Origin: Lachnospiraceae bacterium
GTDB taxonomy: Bacteria > Bacillota > Clostridia > Lachnospirales > Lachnospiraceae
Length of the DNA: 14,894 nt
Assembly (NCBI GenBank): GCA_017477005.1
Contig: JAFUXY010000150.1
Coordinates: forward strand, 1-14,894
Reading direction: 5' to 3'
Part shown: in pieces, positions 1 to 8,491 of the stretch
Numbering within the stretch: the first letter of the stretch is position 1
How the letters are laid out: every line of letters starts with the position of its first letter
Notes under the pieces: generated by a model
What the model was told of the DNA's origin: nothing
What the model saw: only the letters and a program-made list of their open reading frames with translations
The model's database searches: none
Program-made: the position numbers and the translations under genes

Positions 1-4
1 AACC

Positions 5-652
5 ATGAACGAAAAAAAGACAGGAATCCTCTTAGATATAGACGGCACGCTTTGGGATTCTTCCACTGTCGTAGCGGAAAGCTACCAGGAAATGATGGAT
101 CGCCATCCCGAGGTGGGGGGCGCCTGCACCCGGGACGACATCATGCACGTCATGGGAAAGACCATGACAGAAATTGAAGGGATTTTATTTCCCCAGCTCG
201 CTCCGGAAGAACGCCATCTTTTTATGAAAAAATGTGAAGATTACGAGATTGAATACCTGTTGACCCACCCGGTTGAGCCTTTCCCCGGCGTAGTCGATAC
301 GTTGAGAGCCTTGTCCAAAGATTTTCCCTTATTCATAGTCAGCAATTGCCAAAAGGGATATATCGAGGCGTTTATCGAGATCACCGGCCTGTCGGACATC
401 ATCTTAGATCACATTTCCTTCGGCGACAATCTGCTCCCCAAAGGAGACAACATCCGATTGATTGCCGAGCGAAATGGCTTGGAGCGGTATTTCTACCTTG
501 GCGATATCCAATCGGATTATGACGCCACGATAGCGGGCGGCGGAGAATTCATCCACGCGGCCTACGGCTTCGGGACGATCCGCCAGTCCGTCCCCAAAAT
601 CCATGATATCCGGGAGCTTCCGGCATTGATGAAGGAGTTGGCAAAAAGCTGA
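5..652 (+). CDS. HAD-family hydrolase (phosphoglycolate phosphatase-like)
   Basis: A 215-residue cytoplasmic protein with all four HAD phosphatase motifs visible. Motif I is DIDGTLWD, with the nucleophile D11 and general acid D13. Motif II is IVSN (S113). The motif III lysine is probably K146 in LLPKGDN. Motif IV is GDIQSDYD (D167, D171), followed by a glycine-rich AAYGFG stretch. The helical segment between motifs I and II (about residues 18-90) is a C1-type cap, as in phosphoglycolate phosphatase and beta-phosphoglucomutase relatives. It should hydrolyse a small phosphorylated metabolite using Mg2+, but the sequence does not fix the substrate. The start at 5 gives the normal HAD N-terminus; only four bases precede it, so its ribosome binding site and promoter lie outside the window. 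It converges on the acetyltransferase gene, with only 5 bp between the two stop codons. Family assignment is secure, substrate unknown. Confidence 0.9.
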   Translation: MNEKKTGILLDIDGTLWDSSTVVAESYQEMMDRHPEVGGACTRDDIMHVMGKTMTEIEGILFPQLAPEERHLFMKKCEDYEIEYLLTHPVEPFPGVVDTLRALSKDFPLFIVSNCQKGYIEAFIEITGLSDIILDHISFGDNLLPKGDNIRLIAERNGLERYFYLGDIQSDYDATIAGGGEFIHAAYGFGTIRQSVPKIHDIRELPALMKELAKS

Positions 653-676
653 TGGAGTCACCTTGAAAGCTCCATC
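641..676 (-). terminator. Probable intrinsic terminator of the kinase/acetyltransferase unit
   Basis: On the minus strand a 7-bp stem (GATGGAG / CTCCATC, 12-nt loop) is followed three bases later by CTTTTTG. It lies across the two convergent gene ends, so it includes the last codons of the acetyltransferase gene. The T run is short and slightly displaced from the stem, so the call is moderate. In the plus direction no T run follows. Confidence 0.4.
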
Positions 677-1092
677 TTCACATGCTTGACTCCCTCTTCC
701 AGAAACTCCTCAGAGCAGACCACAAACCCCGCTTTTTCATAGAACCCGATCGCATGGCTTTGGGAATCAATAGAAATCTTCTCTAGGTTGAACTTTTTTT
801 CAACCTCCTCGATTCCAAATCGAAGAAGTCTTCCGCCAAGCCCCGCACCATGTTCTATCGTCAGTACCCTTCCCATACGGACGATGCCACGCCCTTCTTC
901 AAAGGCTCGCAGGTACGCCACGACCTTTCCTTCGTCCTCGAAAAAGACGTGCAGGCTGTCGTAGTCCTTGTCGTCCATATCCACATAAAGAATATGCTGT
1001 TCCGCTACAAATATTTTTGCCCGCGCCTTCAGGATTTCGTACAATTCCCGCTTGGAAAGCTCCTCGAAGGTCTTTGATTTTTGTACTATCAT
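658..1092 (-). CDS. GNAT-family N-acetyltransferase, ElaA-like
   Basis: A 144-residue protein built as a single GNAT domain. The N-terminal half has the ElaA-type pattern LYEILKARAKIFVAEQ, then the acidic segment DMDDKDYD and a histidine (SLHVFF). The acetyl-CoA pyrophosphate loop follows as RVLTIEHGAGLGGRLL. The C-terminal part has the usual SQSHAIGFYEKAGF motif of GNAT beta-strand 5 and helix 4. It should transfer an acetyl group from acetyl-CoA to an amine on an unknown small molecule or protein. Its ATG overlaps the stop codon of the upstream sensor kinase gene (ATGA), which suggests translational coupling and one transcript. ElaA-like proteins are poorly characterised, so no substrate is proposed. 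Confidence 0.88.
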   Translation of the reverse strand: MIVQKSKTFEELSKRELYEILKARAKIFVAEQHILYVDMDDKDYDSLHVFFEDEGKVVAYLRAFEEGRGIVRMGRVLTIEHGAGLGGRLLRFGIEEVEKKFNLEKISIDSQSHAIGFYEKAGFVVCSEEFLEEGVKHVKMELSR

Positions 1093-4025
1093 TTTTTCAA
1101 TACGACTCCCAGACCTGCCCCTGGTACAAGAAGGCGCTGTCTTTCACCCCCCCCCGAAAGAATTTCCTTCAGGGTATCCATCAATTCTTTCACATCAATC
1201 GGCTTCGCCACATGCCCGTTCATACCGGCCTCAAACGCATTCCTGCGATCTTCGTCAAAAGCATTCGCCGTCATAGCGATAATCGGAATGCTCGAAAGCC
1301 CCGGGTTTTCCAACGCTCGGATATGTTTCGACGCCTCATACCCGTTCATCCTGGGCATCTGAATATCCATCAGCACTGCATCAAAATAACCAGGCTCAGA
1401 AGCAGCCACCATCTCGACCGCCTTTTTGCCATCGTCCGCCTCCTCTACCGCGAAACCGTTCATCTCGAGCACCGTATGGGCGATTTCCCGGTTGATCATC
1501 ATATCATCCACCAACAACAAACGCTTCCCGGTGAAGTCAATCTCCGCGTCCTTGTCCTTTCCCGCCTCGCGCTTGCGATAATCCTCCTTTGAAATAGCGA
1601 ACTCTACCCGGACGATGAATTCCGAACCATTTCCGGGCGCCGTATCGACATCGATCGTACCTCCCATCATGTCAACAATTTTCTTCGTAATCGCCATTCC
1701 CAGACCTGTGCCCTGAATACCGCTGGTCGTGGACGTTTTCTCCCTTTCGAAAGCCTCAAACACATGGGCGGCGAACTCCGGCGACATGCCGATTCCATTG
1801 TCCTTGACATGAAACTCATACCGCCCGTTTCCTTCGGCCGTTTTTTCCTTTTGCAGAACCCGAACCTCTATACTTCCCTCATCCGGCGTGTATTTGACGG
1901 CGTTGCTCAAGAGATTCAACAATACCTGGTTCAGCCGGAGCCGGTCGCAGACAATGTTTTCATCCTCGATACCACTCATATCAAATTGCAGGGTTTGCTT
2001 CTTTTCCTCCGCCAAATGACCAACCATCGAGTACAAGTTGTCCAAGAGCTCCGGCAGATAGCAGGGAGCGTTTTCAAGCTCGATCTTTCCACTCTCAATG
2101 CGGCTCATTTCCAGCACATCGTTGATCAGTGACAACAGGTGGCTGCTCGAAGCCTCTATTTTCTCAAGATATTCGTTGGTTTTCGCGCGATCATCACCGC
2201 TCTGCTTTGCCAGATTCGTAAAACCTATGATCGCGTTCATCGGCGTGCGGATATCATGCGACATATTGGAGAGGAAGGTCGTTTTGGCCCGGCTCGCCCG
2301 CTCGGCCTCTTCCACCGCCTCCTGCAAATGATCCCTCGCCGTCACCAGCTCCTCTTTCTGCTGCGTGACGACCTTCAACATCTGCAATTCCTTCTCCTGC
2401 TGCTCCCTGGCCTTCCGCAGATTGATCGCCAGCATCACCGCCACCACAATGATCAGCCCGATGATGAGCGCCGCAATCGACAGCACGATCAGCACATTGT
2501 CCTGAACGAAATCCGAAAGCGTGTACTCGCTGTTGTTGTCCGTGTAGCGGTACATCGCATTGGTCATATTCGACTTGTCGATCAGGGAAATACCTCGTTC
2601 GAGCAGCGAATACATCGTATTGTTGCCCTTCTTCACGCCGATGCAGTAATTAATCGACTCATCGAGAGTCAGGCGGTTCAGCATATTGTATTCCCGTCGC
2701 GTGAGAAGGCCGTCCGCGCGTCCGCTGCCGAAAAAGGTACAGGTCGCCCTCCCCTGCTTCACCGCTTCAAGGCAGTCCTCCGGCGAGTCCACCAGAATAA
2801 TCTCGCTGTCCGGGTAATGCAGCATCACATAATTTCGTTGGAACGGACTCCGATCCGAAAGAGCGATCACACTGGTCGCCTGGTCGTTGTAATCCCCTTG
2901 GTAAACTAAGTGGACACTGGATTCAACAAGGTCGTTTGTCTGAACAATTCCCTGCTGCTCCGAAATCCAGATGCAATCATGCACCGGAAAAGCGGCTTCC
3001 ACCTCACCGGAATCGAGCGCCGCAATCATATCTGTATATTTTTCAAAGGGTTTGTATTCAATCTGAATCTGATCCGACAGGCCGAGCTGTCTCTTCCAGT
3101 CCTCGAAAATGTCGGTCATCACGCCGCTGGGATTCCCGTCTTCATCCACGCCGGAATAGGGAATGTAGTCGTTGATATAGCCCACCTGCATAGAGCCATG
3201 TTCGCTGACCCACTCGCTCTCCTGTGGAGAAAGCGCCGCATTGACGGCGGTATTTTGAAAATATTTGATCTGTAGGCTCTGGGTGAAATAAGGGTTGCTT
3301 TCGTTGATCGTCGTCAACGCCTGATTGAGCTCAGACAGCAGATCCTTTCGGCCGCGAGTCACGGCGAGGTAATAAGATGACTCGCCCACCATCACAACCG
3401 GCGAAAACCCCGAATTAGAGGGAACATTGTTGTTCACGGCAATCACCGCGTCAATCTCCCCATTTTCAAACGCCTCATCCCGCGCCTCGAAATCGTCGAA
3501 CAACACCTCCTCGCACTTCGCGCCGGACTCTTTCATCCACGACTCAAAATAGGTGGTCATCAGGTTGTTTTCCAAGGTGCCGATACGTTTCCCGGCGAGG
3601 GTGGAGAGATCGCTTCCAAGGATGTCGTCGTTTCCAGCCTTTTTATAAATGTAATAAGACTCAAATCCCATTTCAAAACCGGGATAATTCATCAGCGTCG
3701 AGCGTTCCTCCGTATAGGACACCCCCGCCAATAGGTCAATGTCCCCTTCCAGAAAAGCATCGTACAAATCCGACCAACCGCCATTCACATATTCATATTC
3801 CCATCCAGTATAATTGGAAACACTCTGAAGGTACTCATACGAATACCCGCTTTTCTGGCTCTTTTCGTCTCCCTCCTGAAAATGATCGGAATTGTACCAC
3901 CCCACCCGCACCTTCTGGCTCTCGGCCGCTTTGATAGATCCCGTATCGAAACACAGAGGTAATACGGAAAACAGCAACACAAATAGGATTCGCATTGATG
4001 CGGTTCGTTTCACTTTTTTCTTCAT
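1089..4025 (-). CDS. Hybrid sensor histidine kinase with two solute-binding sensor domains
   Basis: A 978-residue membrane-anchored hybrid kinase. In order: signal peptide or N-terminal membrane segment (about 11-34); two SBP_bac_3-like ligand-binding domains (about 38-258 and 278-485) outside the cell; one transmembrane helix (about 509-533); a coiled coil (about 538-580); HisKA with phospho-accepting H590 in SHDIRTPMNAIIGF; HATPase_c with N box (N708), G1 DNGIGM (D742) and G2 GTGLGM (about 773-777); and a receiver domain with D840/D841, phospho-acceptor D887 in LMDIQMP, T919 and K941. It should sense an amino-acid-like or other small solute and pass phosphate from H590 to D887, then to an HPt partner not seen here. 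The start is preceded by GGGGGA. The last 20 or so residues follow a run of nine Gs and are unlike the family (see findings). The acetyltransferase gene overlaps its stop by 4 bp. Confidence 0.93.
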   Translation of the reverse strand: MKKKVKRTASMRILFVLLFSVLPLCFDTGSIKAAESQKVRVGWYNSDHFQEGDEKSQKSGYSYEYLQSVSNYTGWEYEYVNGGWSDLYDAFLEGDIDLLAGVSYTEERSTLMNYPGFEMGFESYYIYKKAGNDDILGSDLSTLAGKRIGTLENNLMTTYFESWMKESGAKCEEVLFDDFEARDEAFENGEIDAVIAVNNNVPSNSGFSPVVMVGESSYYLAVTRGRKDLLSELNQALTTINESNPYFTQSLQIKYFQNTAVNAALSPQESEWVSEHGSMQVGYINDYIPYSGVDEDGNPSGVMTDIFEDWKRQLGLSDQIQIEYKPFEKYTDMIAALDSGEVEAAFPVHDCIWISEQQGIVQTNDLVESSVHLVYQGDYNDQATSVIALSDRSPFQRNYVMLHYPDSEIILVDSPEDCLEAVKQGRATCTFFGSGRADGLLTRREYNMLNRLTLDESINYCIGVKKGNNTMYSLLERGISLIDKSNMTNAMYRYTDNNSEYTLSDFVQDNVLIVLSIAALIIGLIIVVAVMLAINLRKAREQQEKELQMLKVVTQQKEELVTARDHLQEAVEEAERASRAKTTFLSNMSHDIRTPMNAIIGFTNLAKQSGDDRAKTNEYLEKIEASSSHLLSLINDVLEMSRIESGKIELENAPCYLPELLDNLYSMVGHLAEEKKQTLQFDMSGIEDENIVCDRLRLNQVLLNLLSNAVKYTPDEGSIEVRVLQKEKTAEGNGRYEFHVKDNGIGMSPEFAAHVFEAFEREKTSTTSGIQGTGLGMAITKKIVDMMGGTIDVDTAPGNGSEFIVRVEFAISKEDYRKREAGKDKDAEIDFTGKRLLLVDDMMINREIAHTVLEMNGFAVEEADDGKKAVEMVAASEPGYFDAVLMDIQMPRMNGYEASKHIRALENPGLSSIPIIAMTANAFDEDRRNAFEAGMNGHVAKPIDVKELMDTLKEILSGGGERQRLLVPGAGLGVVLKK

Positions 4026-4072
4026 AGTATCCCCCGATCATTCCATTCGTCCGAAAAAATCCATTTGCAAAC

Positions 4073-4078
4073 ATTATA
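4073..4078 (-). promoter_or_regulatory. -10 box of the probable sensor-kinase promoter
   Basis: The minus strand reads TATAAT at 4078-4073, about 48 bases before the kinase start codon. The -35 region is weak: TTCAAT lies about 16 bases upstream. The box sits in the 81-bp gap between the J-domain gene and the kinase gene, the right place for a separate kinase/acetyltransferase transcript. Confidence 0.5.
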
Positions 4079-4106
4079 ACAAAGACCTACAGAAATTGAA
4101 ATACCT

Positions 4107-4994
4107 TCACCACCATTCCAACAGCTTTTGAATCTCTTCATAATGGTCGGAAACGCTTCCCGAGACCGCCGCGCCTATCTCGATCTGAATGGAAATATCC
4201 AACTTCCCCGCGCAGTTTAAGTCCCTTCTCGCCGTATGCAGCTCTCCAGTCCAAAGCTTGGCCTTTACCCCGTCTATATCCTCCAACAACAAGGGATTGA
4301 CAACATAATAAAAGCTGTCCTCATCATACGAAAGATTCCCGTATATTACGCCTTCCCTGTCGGAAATTGCGACACGACTCCCCTCGGGTCTCGCAAAAAC
4401 CTCAAAGCTCTGCTCCCGGCCTTGCAGCGCGCGAACCAAACCAAAATCCGAGACCCCGACTGCTCCCGCAAACGCGTATACCTCGCTTTCCTCCCCTGCT
4501 TCCTGACAGAGCCCCACCTTTCTCGCGCAGGAAATCGGCTCAATAAAATCCTGCATCAGCAGATGAAACAACCCGGCCTCATCTCCGTGACACGCATATT
4601 CCCGGATCAGATCTGCCGTCCGCATTGCGACACTTCGTGCCAGCATTTTGAAGTCTTCAAGATAAGGATCCCAGAGATATTTCCCTTCCGCCACCTGCCG
4701 AATCGGGATCCGCTTGTCCAAAAAACTATAATCCACAAACACTTCCCGGTCGCAAAAAGCGTTCTCATTGACTGCGGCGTTCCATCTTGGCGCAGCTTCG
4801 CCAAAAGACAGCTCCTTGCTGTGCGTTTTCACATACTCGTAGGCCGCATTGATCCGCTGCGACCTGTGAATATTCTCATCCCCCGCCGCATCGGGATGAT
4901 ACAGCAGCATCAGCCGCCGATATTTCCGTTTTCTCATGGTCTCGGAATCCGTCTCCGATATCCCCAATATGCGATACGCCTCACGCAAATCCAT
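4107..4994 (-). CDS. J-domain (DnaJ N-terminal) protein with an unrecognised C-terminal region
   Basis: A 295-residue protein. Residues 1-60 form a J domain: REAYRILGI begins helix I, then the helix II KYRRLMLLYHPD carries the essential HPD tripeptide (H33-P34-D35), then the RINAAYEYV helix. J domains stimulate the ATPase of a DnaK-type Hsp70 partner. The remaining 235 residues contain neither the Gly/Phe linker nor the zinc-finger repeats of true DnaJ, so this is a type C J-protein whose C-terminus probably binds a specific client. I do not recognise that region. The start at 4994 is preferred over 5045 because GGGGATGAA lies directly upstream and the J domain begins there. The gene starts 8 bp after the stop of the AAA-ATPase-like gene, so the two are probably cotranscribed. 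Confidence 0.8.
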   Translation of the reverse strand: MDLREAYRILGISETDSETMRKRKYRRLMLLYHPDAAGDENIHRSQRINAAYEYVKTHSKELSFGEAAPRWNAAVNENAFCDREVFVDYSFLDKRIPIRQVAEGKYLWDPYLEDFKMLARSVAMRTADLIREYACHGDEAGLFHLLMQDFIEPISCARKVGLCQEAGEESEVYAFAGAVGVSDFGLVRALQGREQSFEVFARPEGSRVAISDREGVIYGNLSYDEDSFYYVVNPLLLEDIDGVKAKLWTGELHTARRDLNCAGKLDISIQIEIGAAVSGSVSDHYEEIQKLLEWW

Positions 4995-5002
4995 TTCATC
5001 CC

Positions 5003-6736
5003 CTACGCCTTCACACCGGCAATGCAAGCCTTTTTGCAGAAGCAAATACCAAAGGAGATTGCCCCGGCATAGCCCTCGTCCAAAATCCCTTCCTCGTACT
5101 TCTTGTCCTCAATCTGTCTGTATGCTTCCAAAAGCCCATCGTTCATCTCGCTAAACTTTTTGCGCGTCTTGACCTCAAAGATGTACGCCGGGTCTCTTGG
5201 ACGATTCGGGTACAAGACGATATCCGGTCGGCCATCTCCCGCCTCCCGGTTGCTTCTCGCCCGGTAGCGAGGCATCTCTGTCAACATAGAATGCAGAAAT
5301 CCATGATAGAAAAACTCACTGCTGTCAAAGGTACTAATCGTTTTGCCCAATATGTCCGTCAGAATATCTCCGATCGTGTCTGCATCCTTTTGCAAGATCG
5401 CAGCGTACAAATCCTGGCGGCTTGTGCGCCGAACAATTCCCTCAAACCAATTACGAATCTGATTCCTATAGATGCTTTTTATTTCCAGATTGGGAATCCG
5501 CATGGCCACATAGACATCATCTCCGTCTTCCCTTTCTGACACCTTGCGCATATAGCCTGTGAAAAAAAGGAAATTCCATAGATTCTCCCTGCTCTGATAG
5601 ATATCGTCATAGGTAATATCCTCGTGAATCCGTTTCTCGATGGTTCCACCGGCGATCAGCTTCTCCAGTTCTTCTTTGGTTTCCTCATCCGCCTGCTCCA
5701 CCAAATCTTTGATGATGGCATTTCCGGAGGTGTTCGCCCAGTATGGCTCCGGAAACTGCATGCCGTCAATTACCTTGCTGTACACATAATGCGTCACGCT
5801 CCACGGATTGTAGATCTCGGTATTCCCGAACAGATAGCCGTTGTACCATTTCCGCACTTCTTCCGTCTTCTCCGAAAGACCGTACGCCGCAAGCATTGCC
5901 TCCGTTTCCTCCTGCGTGAAACCAAAGCCCTCTGAAAATCCCGTTCCCCGGACAGAATTGATCACCAGATTATTTAATCCCGTGAAAATACTCTCCTTGC
6001 TAATGCGTAGACAGCCGGTGATTATAGCCCGTTCCAAAGCCGTGTTCGTCTTCAAAGCCGATTCAAACATCGAGCGGATAAAACCGACCATCTGCCTGTA
6101 GAATCCGGCATAATACGCATTTTCCAAAGGCACATCGTATTCATCGATCAAAATAATAACATTTTTGTCGTGGTGCTTTTTTAACAGTTTGCACAAATCT
6201 CCGATCGCCGTTGCAAAGGCGCCTATATCCTTTTCCAGTTCTCTGTCACCCTCTTCATCATACGAATACGAATGAAGCGTCGCTGCAAGCCATGTTCGAA
6301 TCTTATCTTTGTCTTCGTCATTCAGCTTTTCGGACTCCAACAGATACCTATGCCTGTCCACTTCACTGGCGATCACATTCCGAAGCTGATAGAAAGCGTT
6401 CTTAAAATTGGGCTGTTTGGCCGATTTCAAGGTCATGAACAGCACCGGATACTGCCCCTGCATGGCAAGAATTTCAGGAGACGCTTCCATGATCTTTTTC
6501 CCAGTGAAATACCGGGCGTTGTCTACCACATTTCCATCATAGTCGTATTCCAATTCAAAGAATGTCTGCAATGTAGTAAGCGCCAACGTCTTTCCAAATC
6601 GACGAGGTCGGGTAAAAAGCGTCACCGTTCCGCCCTGCTCCACAACATCACGGATCAAAAGTGTCTTGTCCACGTAATACAATTTTTCATCAACAAATCT
6701 CTTATAAAACTCATATCCCATTCCGATTCTCTGCAT
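5003..6736 (-). CDS. AAA-ATPase-like protein with C-terminal PD-(D/E)XK nuclease-like domain
   Basis: A 577-residue member of the AAA-ATPase_like/PDDEXK_9 group (formerly DUF1703), which is found in many copies in gut Clostridia and Bacteroidetes. The N-terminus YYVDKTLLIRDVVEQG leads to a modified Walker A (TRPRRFGKT, K49). Walker B is VIILIDEYD (D198, E199), followed by TGCLRISKESIF (240-251) and the WYNGYLFG segment (about 297-304). The C-terminal nuclease-like fold has PDIVLYP (D505) and FEVKTRKK (E521, K523), the D...ExK signature, after SNREAGDGR. The start is supported by GGAGG seven bases upstream. Its role is unproven; genome-defence, mobile-element or regulatory roles are possible for the family. 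All visible motifs are intact, in contrast to the decayed relative at 9858-10424. A J-domain gene follows 8 bp downstream. Confidence 0.87.
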   Translation of the reverse strand: MQRIGMGYEFYKRFVDEKLYYVDKTLLIRDVVEQGGTVTLFTRPRRFGKTLALTTLQTFFELEYDYDGNVVDNARYFTGKKIMEASPEILAMQGQYPVLFMTLKSAKQPNFKNAFYQLRNVIASEVDRHRYLLESEKLNDEDKDKIRTWLAATLHSYSYDEEGDRELEKDIGAFATAIGDLCKLLKKHHDKNVIILIDEYDVPLENAYYAGFYRQMVGFIRSMFESALKTNTALERAIITGCLRISKESIFTGLNNLVINSVRGTGFSEGFGFTQEETEAMLAAYGLSEKTEEVRKWYNGYLFGNTEIYNPWSVTHYVYSKVIDGMQFPEPYWANTSGNAIIKDLVEQADEETKEELEKLIAGGTIEKRIHEDITYDDIYQSRENLWNFLFFTGYMRKVSEREDGDDVYVAMRIPNLEIKSIYRNQIRNWFEGIVRRTSRQDLYAAILQKDADTIGDILTDILGKTISTFDSSEFFYHGFLHSMLTEMPRYRARSNREAGDGRPDIVLYPNRPRDPAYIFEVKTRKKFSEMNDGLLEAYRQIEDKKYEEGILDEGYAGAISFGICFCKKACIAGVKA

Positions 6737-6795
6737 ACTCCACCCTCCGCCTTTATCTCGTCTCCCTCGAGCCTATTTCATATATGACTGAATAG

Positions 6796-8418
6796 TTACA
6801 AAGAATACAAATACATCCTCGCCTCATAGGGCCGCAGTGTCTCCCACTCTCCGGCGTCCTCATAGCTGCAGACCAACAACGTGGCCGCATCGTTCGGCTT
6901 TTCCACCGGGTTTTTCACTGTCTCGCCGTAGAAATTGCAGACCACCAAAAGCTGCGTACTTTCATCCGTCCGCGTATAGGCAAACACCGCCTCGTCCTCT
7001 TCGCACAGCAACTCAAATTCGCCGTCCAAAAAGACAGGATATTCCTTCCGGCAGGCAATCAATTTCTGATAGCAATGAAACACAGACTTCACATCCCCGA
7101 CCTGGCTTTCGGCATTTATTTCCTTGTAATTTGGATTGACCTTCATCCACGGTGTCACCGTGGAAAATCCTGCGTTTTCGGCATCGCTCCACTGCATCGG
7201 CGTACGCGCATTGTCGCGGCTCTTGGCGTAGATCGAACGCATGATCTCGTCCTTGTCGTATCCAGCCTCAATCCTCTCCTTGTACATCCCCAGCGTTTCA
7301 ATATCCTGGTAATCCTCGAGCGACAGCTTGATATTCGTCATACCCAGCTCTTCTCCCTGATAAATGTACGGCGTCCCCTGCATCCCATGCAAAAGGATGG
7401 CCAACATCTTGGCGGATTCCACCCGGTAGGCTCCGTCATCCCCCCAACGGGACACAATTCGCGGCAGGTCGTGGTTGTCCCAGAAAAGACTGTTCCATCC
7501 CTGTCCAAACAACTCCTTCTGCCAACGCTTGAACACCTCTTTCAATTTCAAAAATGGAACCGGCGCCAGATCCCACTTCTCCTTCCCCTCGATCTGATCC
7601 AACACGATATGCTCAAACTGAAAGACCATCGACAGCTCGCTGCCGTCCGGATTGCTGTAGAGCTTAGCCAACTCAGGCGTCGCACCCCAAGCCTCTCCCA
7701 CCGAAACCAGATCCGCCCTCTGGAATGTCTCCTTGCTCAGTTCCTTCAAGTAATCCTGAAGATGCGGTCCATTGAAGGTCACTCCATTGTCCGGATCTTT
7801 GGCGATCAGATCGATCACGTCCAACAGGAAACCGCCCACGCCCTTAACAATCCAGAAGTTGATCATATCGTACAGCTCCCGACGCAGCGTAGGATTGTCC
7901 CAATTCAAATCCGGCTGCTTGACAGCGAATTGATGGAGATAATACTGCCCCAGCTCCGGCACCCATTCCCAGGCTGAGCCGCCGAACGCTGCCTTCAAAT
8001 CATTGGGCGGCGCGCCTTCCACTCCATCCCTCCACACATAATAATCATGGTACGGATTGTCCTTGCTCTTCTTCGCCTCCACAAACCATCGATGCTCATC
8101 GGAAGAATGATTCAACACCAAATCCATGACGATACGGATGTCCCGTTTCTTCGCCTCCCGAATCAGAGTCTCCATATCCTCGAGATTTCCAAACATCGGA
8201 TCAATATCCTGATAATCCGACACATCGTATCCGTTGTCTGCCTGCGGCGACCGACAGACCGGGCAGATCCATATGGCGTTGATCCCGAGCGTTTCAAGGT
8301 AATCCAGCTTCGATACGATCCCCTGTAGATCTCCGATCCCGTCTCCATTACTGTCGCAAAAGCTCCTTGGATAAATTTGATAAATGACCGTGCTCTTCCA
8401 CCACTTTTCCTTCTGCAT
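6796..8418 (-). CDS. GH13 alpha-glucosidase (oligo-1,6-glucosidase type)
   Basis: A 540-residue cytoplasmic enzyme of the GH13_31-like group, which releases glucose from isomalto-oligosaccharides or related alpha-glucosides. Visible features are the N-terminus TVIYQIYPRSF, the calcium-loop-like DSNGDGIGD, region I DLVLNHSSDEH (99-109), region V QPDLN (169-173), region II GFLLDVID with predicted nucleophile D200, region III VGEAWG with acid/base E242, and region IV FWDNHDLPRIVSR with transition-state D317. Val201 after the nucleophile is the residue associated with alpha-1,6 preference in this group. The residue two before the nucleophile is Leu198, where GH13 enzymes almost always have Arg (see findings). 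The start at 8418 has GGGAGG upstream and begins at the family's usual N-terminus; the longer frame to 8505 would overlap the antiporter gene and is rejected. It lies 73 bp downstream of the antiporter gene. Confidence 0.9.
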   Translation of the reverse strand: MQKEKWWKSTVIYQIYPRSFCDSNGDGIGDLQGIVSKLDYLETLGINAIWICPVCRSPQADNGYDVSDYQDIDPMFGNLEDMETLIREAKKRDIRIVMDLVLNHSSDEHRWFVEAKKSKDNPYHDYYVWRDGVEGAPPNDLKAAFGGSAWEWVPELGQYYLHQFAVKQPDLNWDNPTLRRELYDMINFWIVKGVGGFLLDVIDLIAKDPDNGVTFNGPHLQDYLKELSKETFQRADLVSVGEAWGATPELAKLYSNPDGSELSMVFQFEHIVLDQIEGKEKWDLAPVPFLKLKEVFKRWQKELFGQGWNSLFWDNHDLPRIVSRWGDDGAYRVESAKMLAILLHGMQGTPYIYQGEELGMTNIKLSLEDYQDIETLGMYKERIEAGYDKDEIMRSIYAKSRDNARTPMQWSDAENAGFSTVTPWMKVNPNYKEINAESQVGDVKSVFHCYQKLIACRKEYPVFLDGEFELLCEEDEAVFAYTRTDESTQLLVVCNFYGETVKNPVEKPNDAATLLVCSYEDAGEWETLRPYEARMYLYSL

Positions 8419-8491
8419 GGTTGTCCTCCCATCTTTCCTTGATTTGACTACACCTCTATGTCTACTGTTCCACAAATCAAATCGCTGTGCT

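Noticed and set aside
1017..1592. 191-codon plus-strand frame opposite the kinase gene
   Set aside because: It is antisense to the strongly conserved receiver domain, its protein has no recognisable pattern, and no ribosome binding site or promoter supports it.
2139..2909. 256-codon plus-strand frame rich in His, Arg and Leu
   Set aside because: Composition typical of an antisense shadow of the kinase gene; no domain and no start signals.
7075..7977. 300-codon plus-strand frame
   Set aside because: Antisense to the GH13 catalytic domain, which is clearly the real gene.
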